DNA from: Caryophanales bacterium UBA4100
GTDB lineage: Bacteria; Bacillota; Bacilli; Paenibacillales; UBA4045
Assembly (NCBI GenBank): GCA_002383285.1
Contig: DFXU01000004.1
Location: 1-6,324 of the forward strand
Direction of reading: 5' to 3'
Length of the DNA stretch: 6,324 nt
Shown: positions 1-5,281 of the stretch, piece by piece
How the letters are laid out: every line of letters begins with the position of its first letter
Position numbering within the stretch: position 1 is the first letter of the stretch
Program-made: the position numbers and the translations under genes
Notes under the pieces: generated by a model
Databases searched by the model: none
Told to the model about the DNA's origin: nothing
Seen by the model: the letters and a program-made list of their open reading frames with translations, nothing else

Positions 1-1612
1 TGATGTTCTGACTGATCTCTTTAATCAATTTCTGGCTTTCATCGCTAGCTCCATCTGTGGCGAAGGTCATATCCAGAACCGCTCTTTGTCCATCCCGACT
101 TACATAACGATTAATCATCGGTTCAAGTCCCTGAGGCCATCCAGTAGGATCACTGCTTAAGAATGCTGATGCATGCTCTGGCTCCATACCAGCAGTGAAT
201 GATACAACTGAAGTTACCTGTCTTACATTCGCAAGCTCCATGATCTTCGCTTGCAGTACTGCAAGATAAGCCAAGTAAGGCTGATCTGTAATACGCCCCT
301 CCTGTAAGCTGACAATTAAAGTATTCGTAGATGTCCCAGCTGAAGCGAATGAATCTGTATACAATTCATAACCGGTACGAACTGAGGACTCCTCTGGCAG
401 GATTGTAATATCATTCGTATTCAGCTTCATATCCAGAGTTGGTATTGAGAATATCCCCATTATGATTACGGAAATTCCAAGAAACAGAACTGGCTTTCTC
501 ATGATATTCCTCGCGAGCTTGCTCCAGAAAGCGGACGGCTTTCCTCTTCGGAACAACGATGGGATTTGACCCTTATTAATCTTCTCTCCAAGCATCGTTA
601 GAACTACAGGGAGAAGTGTAAGTGTAGCTAGCACAGCGAAGATAACAACTGCTATGGCACCGAAGGCAATCGCCCTTATCGCTGGCACATCAACTACGAA
701 TAAAGCAATCATCGCAGCGAAGACGGTAATGCCAGAGAAGAAGATTGTATGACCTGATGTGCGCATTGCTGTACCCATCGCTAGATTAACGTCCTTCTGA
801 GCCTCAAGCTCTGTGCGGAATCGGTTCACCATGAATAAGGAGTAGTCGATACTGAGGCCAATACCCAGCATCAGGGCAGAGTTCGTTACGAACACAGACA
901 TCTCGACTTGAGATCCTACAAGATAGATAAGACCTAATCCCACAATCACCGCCGCGACGGTAACAAGCAGAGGCGTAATTGCAGCTACCAAGCTTCTAAA
1001 TACGAAGAGAAGGATAATGAATATCAATGGTCCGACGATCATCTCTGTACGCGCTAGACCCTCTTGAGAATAGATTGCTATATCGCCCCACATCGCAGGA
1101 GCACCAATCAAGTAGGATCTCGCCTCATTCTCCTCGGCATAAGCAACATACCGTTCTTGAATGCTCGGCATGATGTTAACCGCATAATCCTCCTCTACAT
1201 TCATATTTACGAAGGCATAAGTCGTATGCCCATCCTCACTAACCATTCCAGGCTTCAACGAATCTGCGGCATTTAGAATAGAGTATATACTATCTATACC
1301 TTCTTCATCACTGATATATTTAATCATCCTTGTAAACTTATCCGTATATGCTTGCTCTCCGACTTTATTCTGATCATCGTGGAAAACAAGCACTAATGAT
1401 GTCTCTGATCGACCATCAAACTCATGGGTTAATAGATTCTTCACCTGCAATGATTCGCTCTCAGGAATATCCCAACCGCCACCGCTTAACACATCGGCAT
1501 AATGTGATGATAGCCAGCCAGATGCGACAATCAATAAAAGCCAAGCTACAATAACACCCCAGCGAAAACGATGTAGTGATTTACCCCAAATTTCTAATCC
1601 GCGATGCAACAT
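1..1612 (-). CDS. MMPL/RND-superfamily membrane transporter, N-terminal 537 codons (3' end outside window)
   Basis: The reading frame runs without a stop from ATG at 1612 to the left edge, giving 537 residues. Family members are usually about 700-750 residues, so roughly a quarter is missing. The visible order fits an MMPL (YdfJ-like) exporter: a first membrane helix at about residues 19-35, a large extracellular loop to about 190, and a block of five helices at about 191-340. A cytoplasmic basic linker (about 342-372, with RRGK) follows, then a seventh helix at about 373-391 and the start of the second outer loop. The fourth helix carries the family signature GIGLSIDYSLF with Asp256-Tyr257, the expected proton-relay site. 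Such proteins use the proton gradient to export lipids, drugs or other hydrophobic compounds; the substrate cannot be told here. The start is supported by GGAGG seven bases upstream (1620-1626). It lies 124 bp downstream of a TetR gene, with an operator in the gap, so it is probably that repressor's target. Confidence 0.93.
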   Translation of the reverse strand, partial: MLHRGLEIWGKSLHRFRWGVIVAWLLLIVASGWLSSHYADVLSGGGWDIPESESLQVKNLLTHEFDGRSETSLVLVFHDDQNKVGEQAYTDKFTRMIKYISDEEGIDSIYSILNAADSLKPGMVSEDGHTTYAFVNMNVEEDYAVNIMPSIQERYVAYAEENEARSYLIGAPAMWGDIAIYSQEGLARTEMIVGPLIFIILLFVFRSLVAAITPLLVTVAAVIVGLGLIYLVGSQVEMSVFVTNSALMLGIGLSIDYSLFMVNRFRTELEAQKDVNLAMGTAMRTSGHTIFFSGITVFAAMIALFVVDVPAIRAIAFGAIAVVIFAVLATLTLLPVVLTMLGEKINKGQIPSLFRRGKPSAFWSKLARNIMRKPVLFLGISVIIMGIFSIPTLDMKLNTNDITILPEESSVRTGYELYTDSFASAGTSTNTLIVSLQEGRITDQPYLAYLAVLQAKIMELANVRQVTSVVSFTAGMEPEHASAFLSSDPTGWPQGLEPMINRYVSRDGQRAVLDMTFATDGASDESQKLIKEISQNI

Positions 1613-1619
1613 TCAATAA

Positions 1620-1626
1620 CCTCCTG
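1620..1626 (-). promoter_or_regulatory. Ribosome-binding site of the MMPL gene
   Basis: The minus strand reads CAGGAGG here, seven bases before ATG at 1612. It fixes the start of the transporter gene. Confidence 0.85.
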
Positions 1627-1701
1627 AAAGATTTTAATGACTGCCAGAACAGTCGACAGCTGGCTCCTCCATAAGTAAGTGCTTTACAATATGTGTATTA
1701 A

Positions 1702-1717
1702 TTGAATGTTCAATCAA
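1702..1717 (-). promoter_or_regulatory. Putative TetR operator in front of the MMPL gene
   Basis: The minus strand reads TTGATTGAACATTCAA. Its core is a perfect inverted repeat, ATTGAA-TG-TTCAAT on the plus strand (1701-1714). A 15-of-16 match occurs in front of tetR at 2342-2357, in the same orientation relative to transcription. Candidate promoter elements surround it but are weak: TATTAT or TATAAC just upstream (about 1722-1731), or TTGAAC with TATTGT 16 bases downstream. In either arrangement the operator would overlap the promoter or the start of transcription, as expected for repression. Binding by the neighbouring TetR protein is inferred from position and from the repeated motif. Confidence 0.72.
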
Positions 1718-1736
1718 TACGTTATAATAAAAAATA

Positions 1737-2321
1737 TTATTTGTTCTTTACAGCCATATATATTTCCATTATCTCCGCAAATGTTCCATAAGTAGCCTCA
1801 CCATCAAAATCAGAATCAGACATCGCTTGTAATGCCAGCCCATCCAATACTGCTAGGAGAATTGAAGCAACTGCATCTTTGTTTACGTTGTCTCCTAACG
1901 GTAGCTTGCCCATAGAATTGATGGCTTGCTCACGACCTGCTTGAAGACTTCTGGCAATTTCCTGACATCCTCTCTCGGACCGCAAACCGATGGCAAATAG
2001 CTCAAATCTCAATCGGTGCCATTCGGGATGTGTTTCCACCAACGCTTCAGGAATCTTCAGAGCGTCTCTAATAAAAGTCTGGGATAGAGGAATCGAATCA
2101 ATTTTATTAATTTCATCACAGTACCGATTTGTTTCTGTATGAAACAGCTCGAACAGTAGGTCTTCCTTGCTCGGAAAATAATAATTTATAAGTCCTTGTG
2201 CTACTCCAGCCTCCTTGGCAATTTCCTTCATCGATGCTTTCTCGTGTCCAATATCAGCCAACACCTTGTAGGCGGCATCAATAATCTTAGCTCTTGTATC
2301 ACCTTCTGCTTGTTTAATCAT
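1737..2321 (-). CDS. TetR-family transcriptional repressor
   Basis: The 194-residue protein has the TetR layout. The N-terminal three-helix DNA-binding domain covers about residues 8-55, with the helix-turn-helix at about 27-50 (KEIAKEAGVAQGLINYYFPSKEDLL region). A helical ligand and dimer domain follows; its WHRLRFELFAIGLR and AVLDGLALQAM stretches resemble the BetI/TetR_C_6 type. It probably represses itself and the MMPL transporter downstream, responding to an unknown, perhaps lipophilic, compound. Upstream in-frame starts exist: ATG at 2339, and TTG at 2357 inside the operator. I prefer ATG at 2321 because GAGG (2327-2330) is five bases before it, and because the predicted transcript start near 2356 leaves the TTG with no leader. 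ATG 2339 lacks a ribosome site but cannot be excluded; it would add six residues. Confidence 0.93.
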   Translation of the reverse strand: MIKQAEGDTRAKIIDAAYKVLADIGHEKASMKEIAKEAGVAQGLINYYFPSKEDLLFELFHTETNRYCDEINKIDSIPLSQTFIRDALKIPEALVETHPEWHRLRFELFAIGLRSERGCQEIARSLQAGREQAINSMGKLPLGDNVNKDAVASILLAVLDGLALQAMSDSDFDGEATYGTFAEIMEIYMAVKNK

Positions 2322-2326
2322 CTCGG

Positions 2327-2336
2327 CCTCATCCTT
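2327..2336 (-). promoter_or_regulatory. Ribosome-binding site that favours the 2321 start of tetR
   Basis: The minus strand reads AAGGATGAGG, ending five bases before ATG 2321. No comparable purine run precedes ATG 2339 or TTG 2357. Confidence 0.55.
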
Positions 2337-2341
2337 CATGT

Positions 2342-2357
2342 TTGAACGTTCAATCAA
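2342..2357 (-). promoter_or_regulatory. Putative TetR operator in the tetR promoter
   Basis: The minus strand reads TTGATTGAACGTTCAA. Its core TTGAACGTTCAA (2342-2353) is a perfect 12-bp palindrome. It differs at one base from the 16-bp copy before the MMPL gene. It starts about six bases past the predicted -10 box, so a bound repressor would cover the transcription start. This is the usual layout for TetR autoregulation. Confidence 0.75.
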
Positions 2358-2362
2358 ACATT

Positions 2363-2391
2363 AATTTACCAAAAAAAGAGAATGGCGTCAA
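2363..2391 (-). promoter_or_regulatory. Predicted sigma-A promoter of tetR
   Basis: The minus strand has a -35 TTGACG (2386-2391), a spacer of exactly 17 bases, and a -10 TAAATT (2363-2368), which matches the consensus at four of six positions. The -35 box lies in the loop and first stem base of the terminator hairpin of the upstream operon. The operator follows directly downstream. Confidence 0.6.
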
Positions 2392-2401
2392 GAGCCATTC
2401 T
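2371..2401 (-). terminator. Intrinsic terminator of the DedA-thioredoxin-MBL operon
   Basis: On the minus strand, AGAATGGC and GCCATTCT form a perfect 8-bp stem (2394-2401 with 2379-2386) around a 7-base loop. A C and seven T residues (2371-2377) follow. It begins 11 bases past the stop codon of the metallo-hydrolase gene. Confidence 0.88.
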
Positions 2402-2412
2402 AACTAAGTGAT

Positions 2413-3036
2413 TTACACGTGTGGATTATTAATCTTCTCGTAACCAATCGTAGTTCGTGGTCCGTGACCTGGATATACTACGGTCTGATCATCAAGCTTG
2501 AATAACACTGTCTGAATGGAGTTATATAATTCTCGCGAGCTGCCTCCAGGAAGATCCGTACGTCCCACAGATTGCCGGAATAACACATCTCCACCGAATA
2601 GCATATTGTCTAAGTGGAAGCTTACACTACCTGGAGAATGTCCTGGTGTATGATATACCTTGAAGGTCTCACCTAATAACTTCAGCTGCATATTATGATC
2701 AAGTCCATATTCAGCTGGGTCCGAGCTAATAGGCCCTGTTATCTCTGACCACATTAAGGATCCGTTCTTCTTCGGATTGGTCAGCCATTCTGCTTCAGCA
2801 TCATGGAGATATACGGGACAGTTTTTCAGCTTTCTTAGCTCATCTACACCGCCTATATGATCGAAATGTGCATGAGTCAGTAGAATAGCCTCAACCGTCC
2901 AATCCTTCACCTTACGTATAACAGGTTGAGGATTCGAGCCTGGGTCAATAATGATGCATCGTTGCTCCTCCGGTTTGTACAGAACATAAGCGTTCGTCTG
3001 CAGTGGACCAAGCGAATATGTTTCTACCTTAAGCAT
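2413..3036 (-). CDS. MBL-fold metallo-hydrolase, YqgX/glyoxalase II-like
   Basis: This 207-residue cytoplasmic protein is a full-length metallo-beta-lactamase-fold hydrolase. The metal ligands are all visible: THAHFDH with His55, His57, Asp59 and His60, then His133 in HTPGHSPGS, Asp150 in GGDVLF, and His191 in YPGHGP. The GRTDLPGGS stretch (158-166) is typical of the YqgX branch, which is annotated as hydroxyacylglutathione-hydrolase-like and probably acts on a thioester or related substrate. Glutathione is generally absent from this group of bacteria, so the true substrate is open; a bacillithiol or other thiol adduct is one inference. The start has AAGGAG ten bases upstream. It is the last gene of the operon, 23 bp after the thioredoxin-like gene, and a terminator follows. 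Confidence 0.93.
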   Translation of the reverse strand: MLKVETYSLGPLQTNAYVLYKPEEQRCIIIDPGSNPQPVIRKVKDWTVEAILLTHAHFDHIGGVDELRKLKNCPVYLHDAEAEWLTNPKKNGSLMWSEITGPISSDPAEYGLDHNMQLKLLGETFKVYHTPGHSPGSVSFHLDNMLFGGDVLFRQSVGRTDLPGGSSRELYNSIQTVLFKLDDQTVVYPGHGPRTTIGYEKINNPHV

Positions 3037-3059
3037 ACATATAGCTCTCCTTAAAAGTT

Positions 3060-3626
3060 CTATAATGTGGACAGAATATCTCGCAGCTCTTGCACGATGA
3101 CATGCTGATAACCCGTTCCTTCTCCATATTGACGTCCCATCTCTTGACGAGCCACTTGAATTTTCTCGTTATAGTCAGCAGCTTCCCGATCAGGATTCAG
3201 TTGCTTGAACTCAGTCATGACCTCCTGCACATGCTTAGGACGAGGTCCCCATTGTGCTAACACAAATCCGCCTGTATCAGCGATAATAACGATCGGTACA
3301 GCTTTACCGCCACCGGTGAGAAATTGGTCCATCAGCTCAGGAAATTGCTCCATGATCATAACCTCTACGGGCATTAAGGTTGGTTCCAGCGCTTTGAATA
3401 CAACAGGTACATTACGAATTACATCCCCACACCATTCCGCCATAAGAATCAGACAGCGAAGATCATCTCGGAAGCTTAGTGATTGGAAAAATTCTTGTTG
3501 TTCATTACTTTCCCAGCTAAACTGCTCAGACCAGCTAATAAAGCTTTCCTGATTTTTGTTCATGCTATCCATAAATTGCTGTGGACTAATCCCTTTATCG
3601 TAATAAGCAGCTACATTCTTACTCAT
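3060..3626 (-). CDS. Thioredoxin-like protein (Thioredoxin_9 type, single active-site cysteine)
   Basis: The 188-residue protein has a helical N-terminal part (1-55) and then a thioredoxin-like core. The active-site region reads AEWCGDVIRNVP, with Cys66. The position where a classical CxxC motif has its second cysteine is Val69. GGKAVPIVII (106-115) supplies the expected cis-proline (Pro111), and FVLAQWGPRP follows the beta hairpin. This pattern matches what I know of the Thioredoxin_9 family, where WCGD followed by NVP is usual, so the lost cysteine looks like a family trait and not damage. A role in monothiol redox chemistry or thiol binding is inferred. The frame stays open upstream to 3716, overlapping the DedA gene, but ATG at 3626 has GGGAGG seven bases before it and gives the normal N-terminus. 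It is the middle gene of the operon. Confidence 0.85.
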   Translation of the reverse strand: MSKNVAAYYDKGISPQQFMDSMNKNQESFISWSEQFSWESNEQQEFFQSLSFRDDLRCLILMAEWCGDVIRNVPVVFKALEPTLMPVEVMIMEQFPELMDQFLTGGGKAVPIVIIADTGGFVLAQWGPRPKHVQEVMTEFKQLNPDREAADYNEKIQVARQEMGRQYGEGTGYQHVIVQELRDILSTL

Positions 3627-3633
3627 TAGTATG

Positions 3634-3639
3634 CCTCCC
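3634..3639 (-). promoter_or_regulatory. Ribosome-binding site that sets the thioredoxin-like gene start
   Basis: The minus strand reads GGGAGG, seven bases before ATG 3626. It lies in the 23-bp gap after the DedA stop and argues against the longer frame that starts inside the DedA gene. Confidence 0.85.
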
Positions 3640-3649
3640 AAATTATCAT

Positions 3650-4258
3650 TTATTTGACGATCAATTTCCGTCTCCTTACATACAAGACGTATGCAATACC
3701 TAGAATAACAGCGCATATGATGAATGGCACGATATATGGACCGGCTTTCTCATCAATCTGTTCCCAATTGTCACCTAGCTTCATACCCAAGTAAATGAAA
3801 AATATAGACCAAGGAATAATAGCGAGAATTGTATACAGGAGAAATGTAATGTGTGACATCTTCGCAATTCCTGCGGGTATGGACACAGCATGCCTAACAA
3901 CGGGTATGAATCTAGCAAAGAAGATAACACCAGTACCATATTTGTTAACCCACTGCTCCGTTAGATCCAGATGCTTTTTCTTCAGCAACAAATACTTACC
4001 ATACTTCTCAAGAACTGGCCTTCCTCCGTAACGGCCTAACCAATAAAGGAATAATTGTGCGAAAGTACCACCGATCGTCCCAAAAACCACTGCGCCCAAG
4101 AAAGAAAGTTCTCCTCCCCCAGCATCGGATACTAAGTACCCACCATAAGCAAGAACAATTTCGCTCGGAATAACTTCAACCATAAGTCCAAGCATAATTC
4201 CCCAATATCCTAAACCTTCAATAAAATGAAGCAAGGACTCAATAATCTCATGTATCAT
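3650..4258 (-). CDS. DedA family integral membrane protein
   Basis: The 202-residue protein is of normal DedA (VTT/SNARE-associated) length. Hydrophobic segments lie at about residues 16-42, 52-75, 110-130, 137-158 and 174-194, and the C-terminus is basic (RRRK). Family motifs are visible: acidic Glu28 and Glu33 around IPSE, YWLGRYGG (72-79), and FFARFIPVVRHAVSIPAG (113-130) with Arg116, Pro119 and Arg122. DedA proteins act in the cytoplasmic membrane; several are now regarded as phospholipid or carrier-lipid (undecaprenyl phosphate) flippases and affect envelope stress and antibiotic tolerance. Which lipid this one moves cannot be read from the sequence. The start has AAGGAG six bases upstream. 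It is the first gene of a three-gene operon with a good promoter at 4289-4317. Confidence 0.93.
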   Translation of the reverse strand: MIHEIIESLLHFIEGLGYWGIMLGLMVEVIPSEIVLAYGGYLVSDAGGGELSFLGAVVFGTIGGTFAQLFLYWLGRYGGRPVLEKYGKYLLLKKKHLDLTEQWVNKYGTGVIFFARFIPVVRHAVSIPAGIAKMSHITFLLYTILAIIPWSIFFIYLGMKLGDNWEQIDEKAGPYIVPFIICAVILGIAYVLYVRRRKLIVK

Positions 4259-4288
4259 TTCTTTCTCCTTCCCAAAACCATCATTACT

Positions 4289-4317
4289 ATAATAGCTAAT
4301 CTTTGGTTGAATGGCAA
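4289..4317 (-). promoter_or_regulatory. Predicted sigma-A promoter of the DedA operon
   Basis: The minus strand has -35 TTGCCA (4312-4317) and -10 TATTAT (4289-4294), each matching consensus at five of six bases, with a 17-base spacer. It is followed after about 30 bases by the DedA start and its ribosome site. This is the best promoter in the window. Confidence 0.75.
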
Positions 4318-4336
4318 AACATAAGACATGCTTTTT

Positions 4337-4353
4337 TTGTATGCGTCATACAA
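4337..4353. promoter_or_regulatory. Perfect palindrome, candidate operator of the cupredoxin gene
   Basis: TTGTATG-CGT-CATACAA is a perfect 7-bp inverted repeat with a 3-base centre. It lies in the 143-bp divergent intergenic region and overlaps TACAAT (4349-4354), a possible -10 box for the plus-strand cupredoxin gene. That candidate promoter has no good -35 at normal spacing. A repressor or activator site is plausible, but its protein is not encoded in this window. It has no T-run in either direction, so it is not a terminator. Confidence 0.5.
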
Positions 4354-4401
4354 TGATGATGAACAAGCTTAAATCTATTCTATTTGAAAGGGAGTCATCT
4401 G

Positions 4402-4848
4402 ATGTCCAATATGTATGTGATTACAAAAAAACAACTTCGTATGCTCGCGCTCGGACTCATTCTTATTGTGCTCATTTATTCGGTCTGGATGTGGAATCAA
4501 GCTGATACCGTTGCTGGGTCGCAGGAACAGCCCAGAATCATTCACATGGTAATAGGAGAATTTAGCAGCACTACAAAAAGCGGTACCGAATTCGAAGTAT
4601 ATCGTTGGGACCCAGGAACCATTGCTGTTAAGGAAGGTGAAGCCGTAGAATTAAGAATTCTAGGTGTAAACGGTGATCACCACACCTTCGAAATCGAAGG
4701 CTTGGATGTAAAGGGTGAAGTCAAGAAGGGCAAGGAAACGGTCGTCCGGTTTCTAGCTGAGAAGGAAGGCATCTATCGAATCATCTGCCATAATCACTCT
4801 GATATAGCCCACCAAGGGCCAATGATCGGATATATTATTATAGATTAA
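4402..4848 (+). CDS. Membrane-anchored cupredoxin-like protein
   Basis: The 148-residue protein starts with a short basic segment (KKQLR) and one hydrophobic helix at about 14-31, with no lipobox or obvious cleavage site, so it is probably anchored and faces outwards. The rest (about 45-148) is beta-rich and cupredoxin-like: VYRWDPGTIAVKEGEAVEL, then GDHHTFEIEG, then a C-terminal IICHNHSDIAHQGPMIGYI. Likely copper ligands are His93 or His94, Cys129, His137 (or His132) and Met141. The fold resembles cytochrome oxidase subunit II and nitrosocyanin/plastocyanin-type domains, but only one cysteine is present, so a binuclear CuA centre is unlikely. Electron transfer or copper handling is inferred. 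ATG 4402 has AAGGGAG seven bases upstream; an upstream in-frame TTG (4384) overlaps that site and is unlikely. It is divergent from the DedA gene and probably co-transcribed with the next gene. Confidence 0.85.
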   Translation: MSNMYVITKKQLRMLALGLILIVLIYSVWMWNQADTVAGSQEQPRIIHMVIGEFSSTTKSGTEFEVYRWDPGTIAVKEGEAVELRILGVNGDHHTFEIEGLDVKGEVKKGKETVVRFLAEKEGIYRIICHNHSDIAHQGPMIGYIIID

Positions 4849-4861
4849 TCCCATCATCTAA

Positions 4862-4901
4862 CCTCTCTGCATAGGATGCTTGCAGAGAGGAGTTGCATCC
4901 T
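4862..4901 (+). promoter_or_regulatory. Leader RNA with two overlapping helices around the ribosome site of the downstream gene
   Basis: CCTCTCTGCA (4862-4871) and TGCAGAGAGG (4881-4890) form a perfect 10-bp stem with a 9-base loop. Seven bases of that loop, AGGATGC (4873-4879), are perfectly complementary to GCATCCT (4895-4901), just before the ATG at 4905. The ribosome-binding bases AGAGAGGAG (4884-4892) lie mostly in the 3' arm of the first stem. The first helix would therefore hide them, whereas the second helix alone would leave them in a loop. There is no T-run, so it is not a standard terminator. A translational switch is inferred from the pairing only. Confidence 0.5.
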
Positions 4902-4904
4902 AAT

Positions 4905-5216
4905 ATGAACAATAACAAACAGCATCCACAGCTTGAGCTTCCCAACGCTCGAAAAATTCGTAGATCCTGCAATCGGGAGCTATTCCGTACGATTAAACGT
5001 TTAAAGGTATGGATACCTCCTGAGCAGCTTGCAGCTGCCGAAAAGTTATACTATCTAAAGGTTATTGGCAACCTAATCTGGGTGACTGAGAATGGCAGTA
5101 ATCGCAAAAAGTTAGCTGACTGGTGGGACGAAGCCGTTGCTCCTGAAATCGCGCTCCTATGGAATGTAGAGCAAGCTAAACTATCTGCAGCATTCCGCGA
5201 TGGTTTCGGTGGTTGA
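4905..5216 (+). CDS. Small conserved-looking protein of unknown function
   Basis: The frame encodes 103 residues from ATG 4905. I do not recognise a named domain. The N-terminal half is strongly basic (ARKIRRSCNRELFRTIKRLKVW, about residues 15-36), and has a single cysteine in its first part. The middle has LYYLKVIGNLIWV, and the C-terminal half is rich in tryptophan and acidic residues (KLADWWDEAVAPEIALLWNV) and ends in AFRDGFGG. No signal peptide or clear membrane helix is seen, so it is probably cytoplasmic. An in-frame TTG at 4893 would directly abut the AGGAG and is rejected; from ATG 4905 the spacing is 12 bases, which is long. It lies 56 bp after the cupredoxin gene on the same strand and converges on sdhB. 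A coding role is supported by the uninterrupted frame, protein-like composition and a terminator just after the stop. Confidence 0.72.
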   Translation: MNNNKQHPQLELPNARKIRRSCNRELFRTIKRLKVWIPPEQLAAAEKLYYLKVIGNLIWVTENGSNRKKLADWWDEAVAPEIALLWNVEQAKLSAAFRDGFGG

Positions 5217-5221
5217 GCAAC

Positions 5222-5271
5222 AAAAAAAGTGGCTAACCCTAAGTCCAAGCAGACTGTCGGGATAGCCACTT
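5222..5271. terminator. Intrinsic terminator between converging transcripts (sdhAB and the small gene)
   Basis: AAGTGGCTA (5227-5235) pairs perfectly with TAGCCACTT (5263-5271). Further inner pairs are CCC with GGG and AGTC with GACT, around a 6-base loop. On the minus strand the outer stem is followed by an unbroken T-run to 5222, making a strong stop for the sdh operon 11 bases past the sdhB stop codon. On the plus strand it is followed by the weaker TATTATTCTATTT, so it may also end the transcript of the small gene that stops at 5216. Confidence 0.88.
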
Positions 5272-5281
5272 ATTATTCTAT

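Noticed and set aside
1638..1665. Imperfect inverted repeat (GCCAG and CTGGC around GTCGAC) between tetR and the MMPL gene.
   Set aside because: Only five outer pairs hold, the inside does not pair well, and no T-run follows, so neither a terminator nor a riboswitch can be supported.
1634..1672. A 12-codon minus-strand frame (MEEPAVDCSGSH) in the leader of the MMPL gene, possibly a leader peptide.
   Set aside because: It has no ribosome site before its ATG; its GGAGGAG lies inside the frame. The upstream extension merely reads through the operator.
3205..3552. Plus-strand open frame of 115 codons opposite the thioredoxin-like gene.
   Set aside because: It is antisense to a gene with clear family motifs, has no ribosome site, and is low-complexity in Ser/Thr/Ile. 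It is a shadow, as are the plus-strand frames at 1064-1276, 1348-1554, 3795-4031, 5229-5471 and 5475-5792 and the minus-strand frame at 5051-5269.
3060..3716. A 218-residue version of the thioredoxin-like protein starting inside the DedA gene.
   Set aside because: The first 30 residues are read out of frame from DedA coding sequence, and GGGAGG sits correctly before the internal ATG at 3626.
4326..4354. A full sigma-A promoter for the cupredoxin gene.
   Set aside because: TACAAT is a fair -10, but the base run at normal -35 spacing (ACATGC) does not match. A weak AAGACA would need a 20-base spacer, so I list only the palindrome.
4862..4890. The 10-bp hairpin as an intrinsic terminator of the cupredoxin gene.
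   Set aside because: The stem is strong, but AGTTGCATCC follows it instead of a T-run, and the 3' arm contains the next gene's ribosome site.
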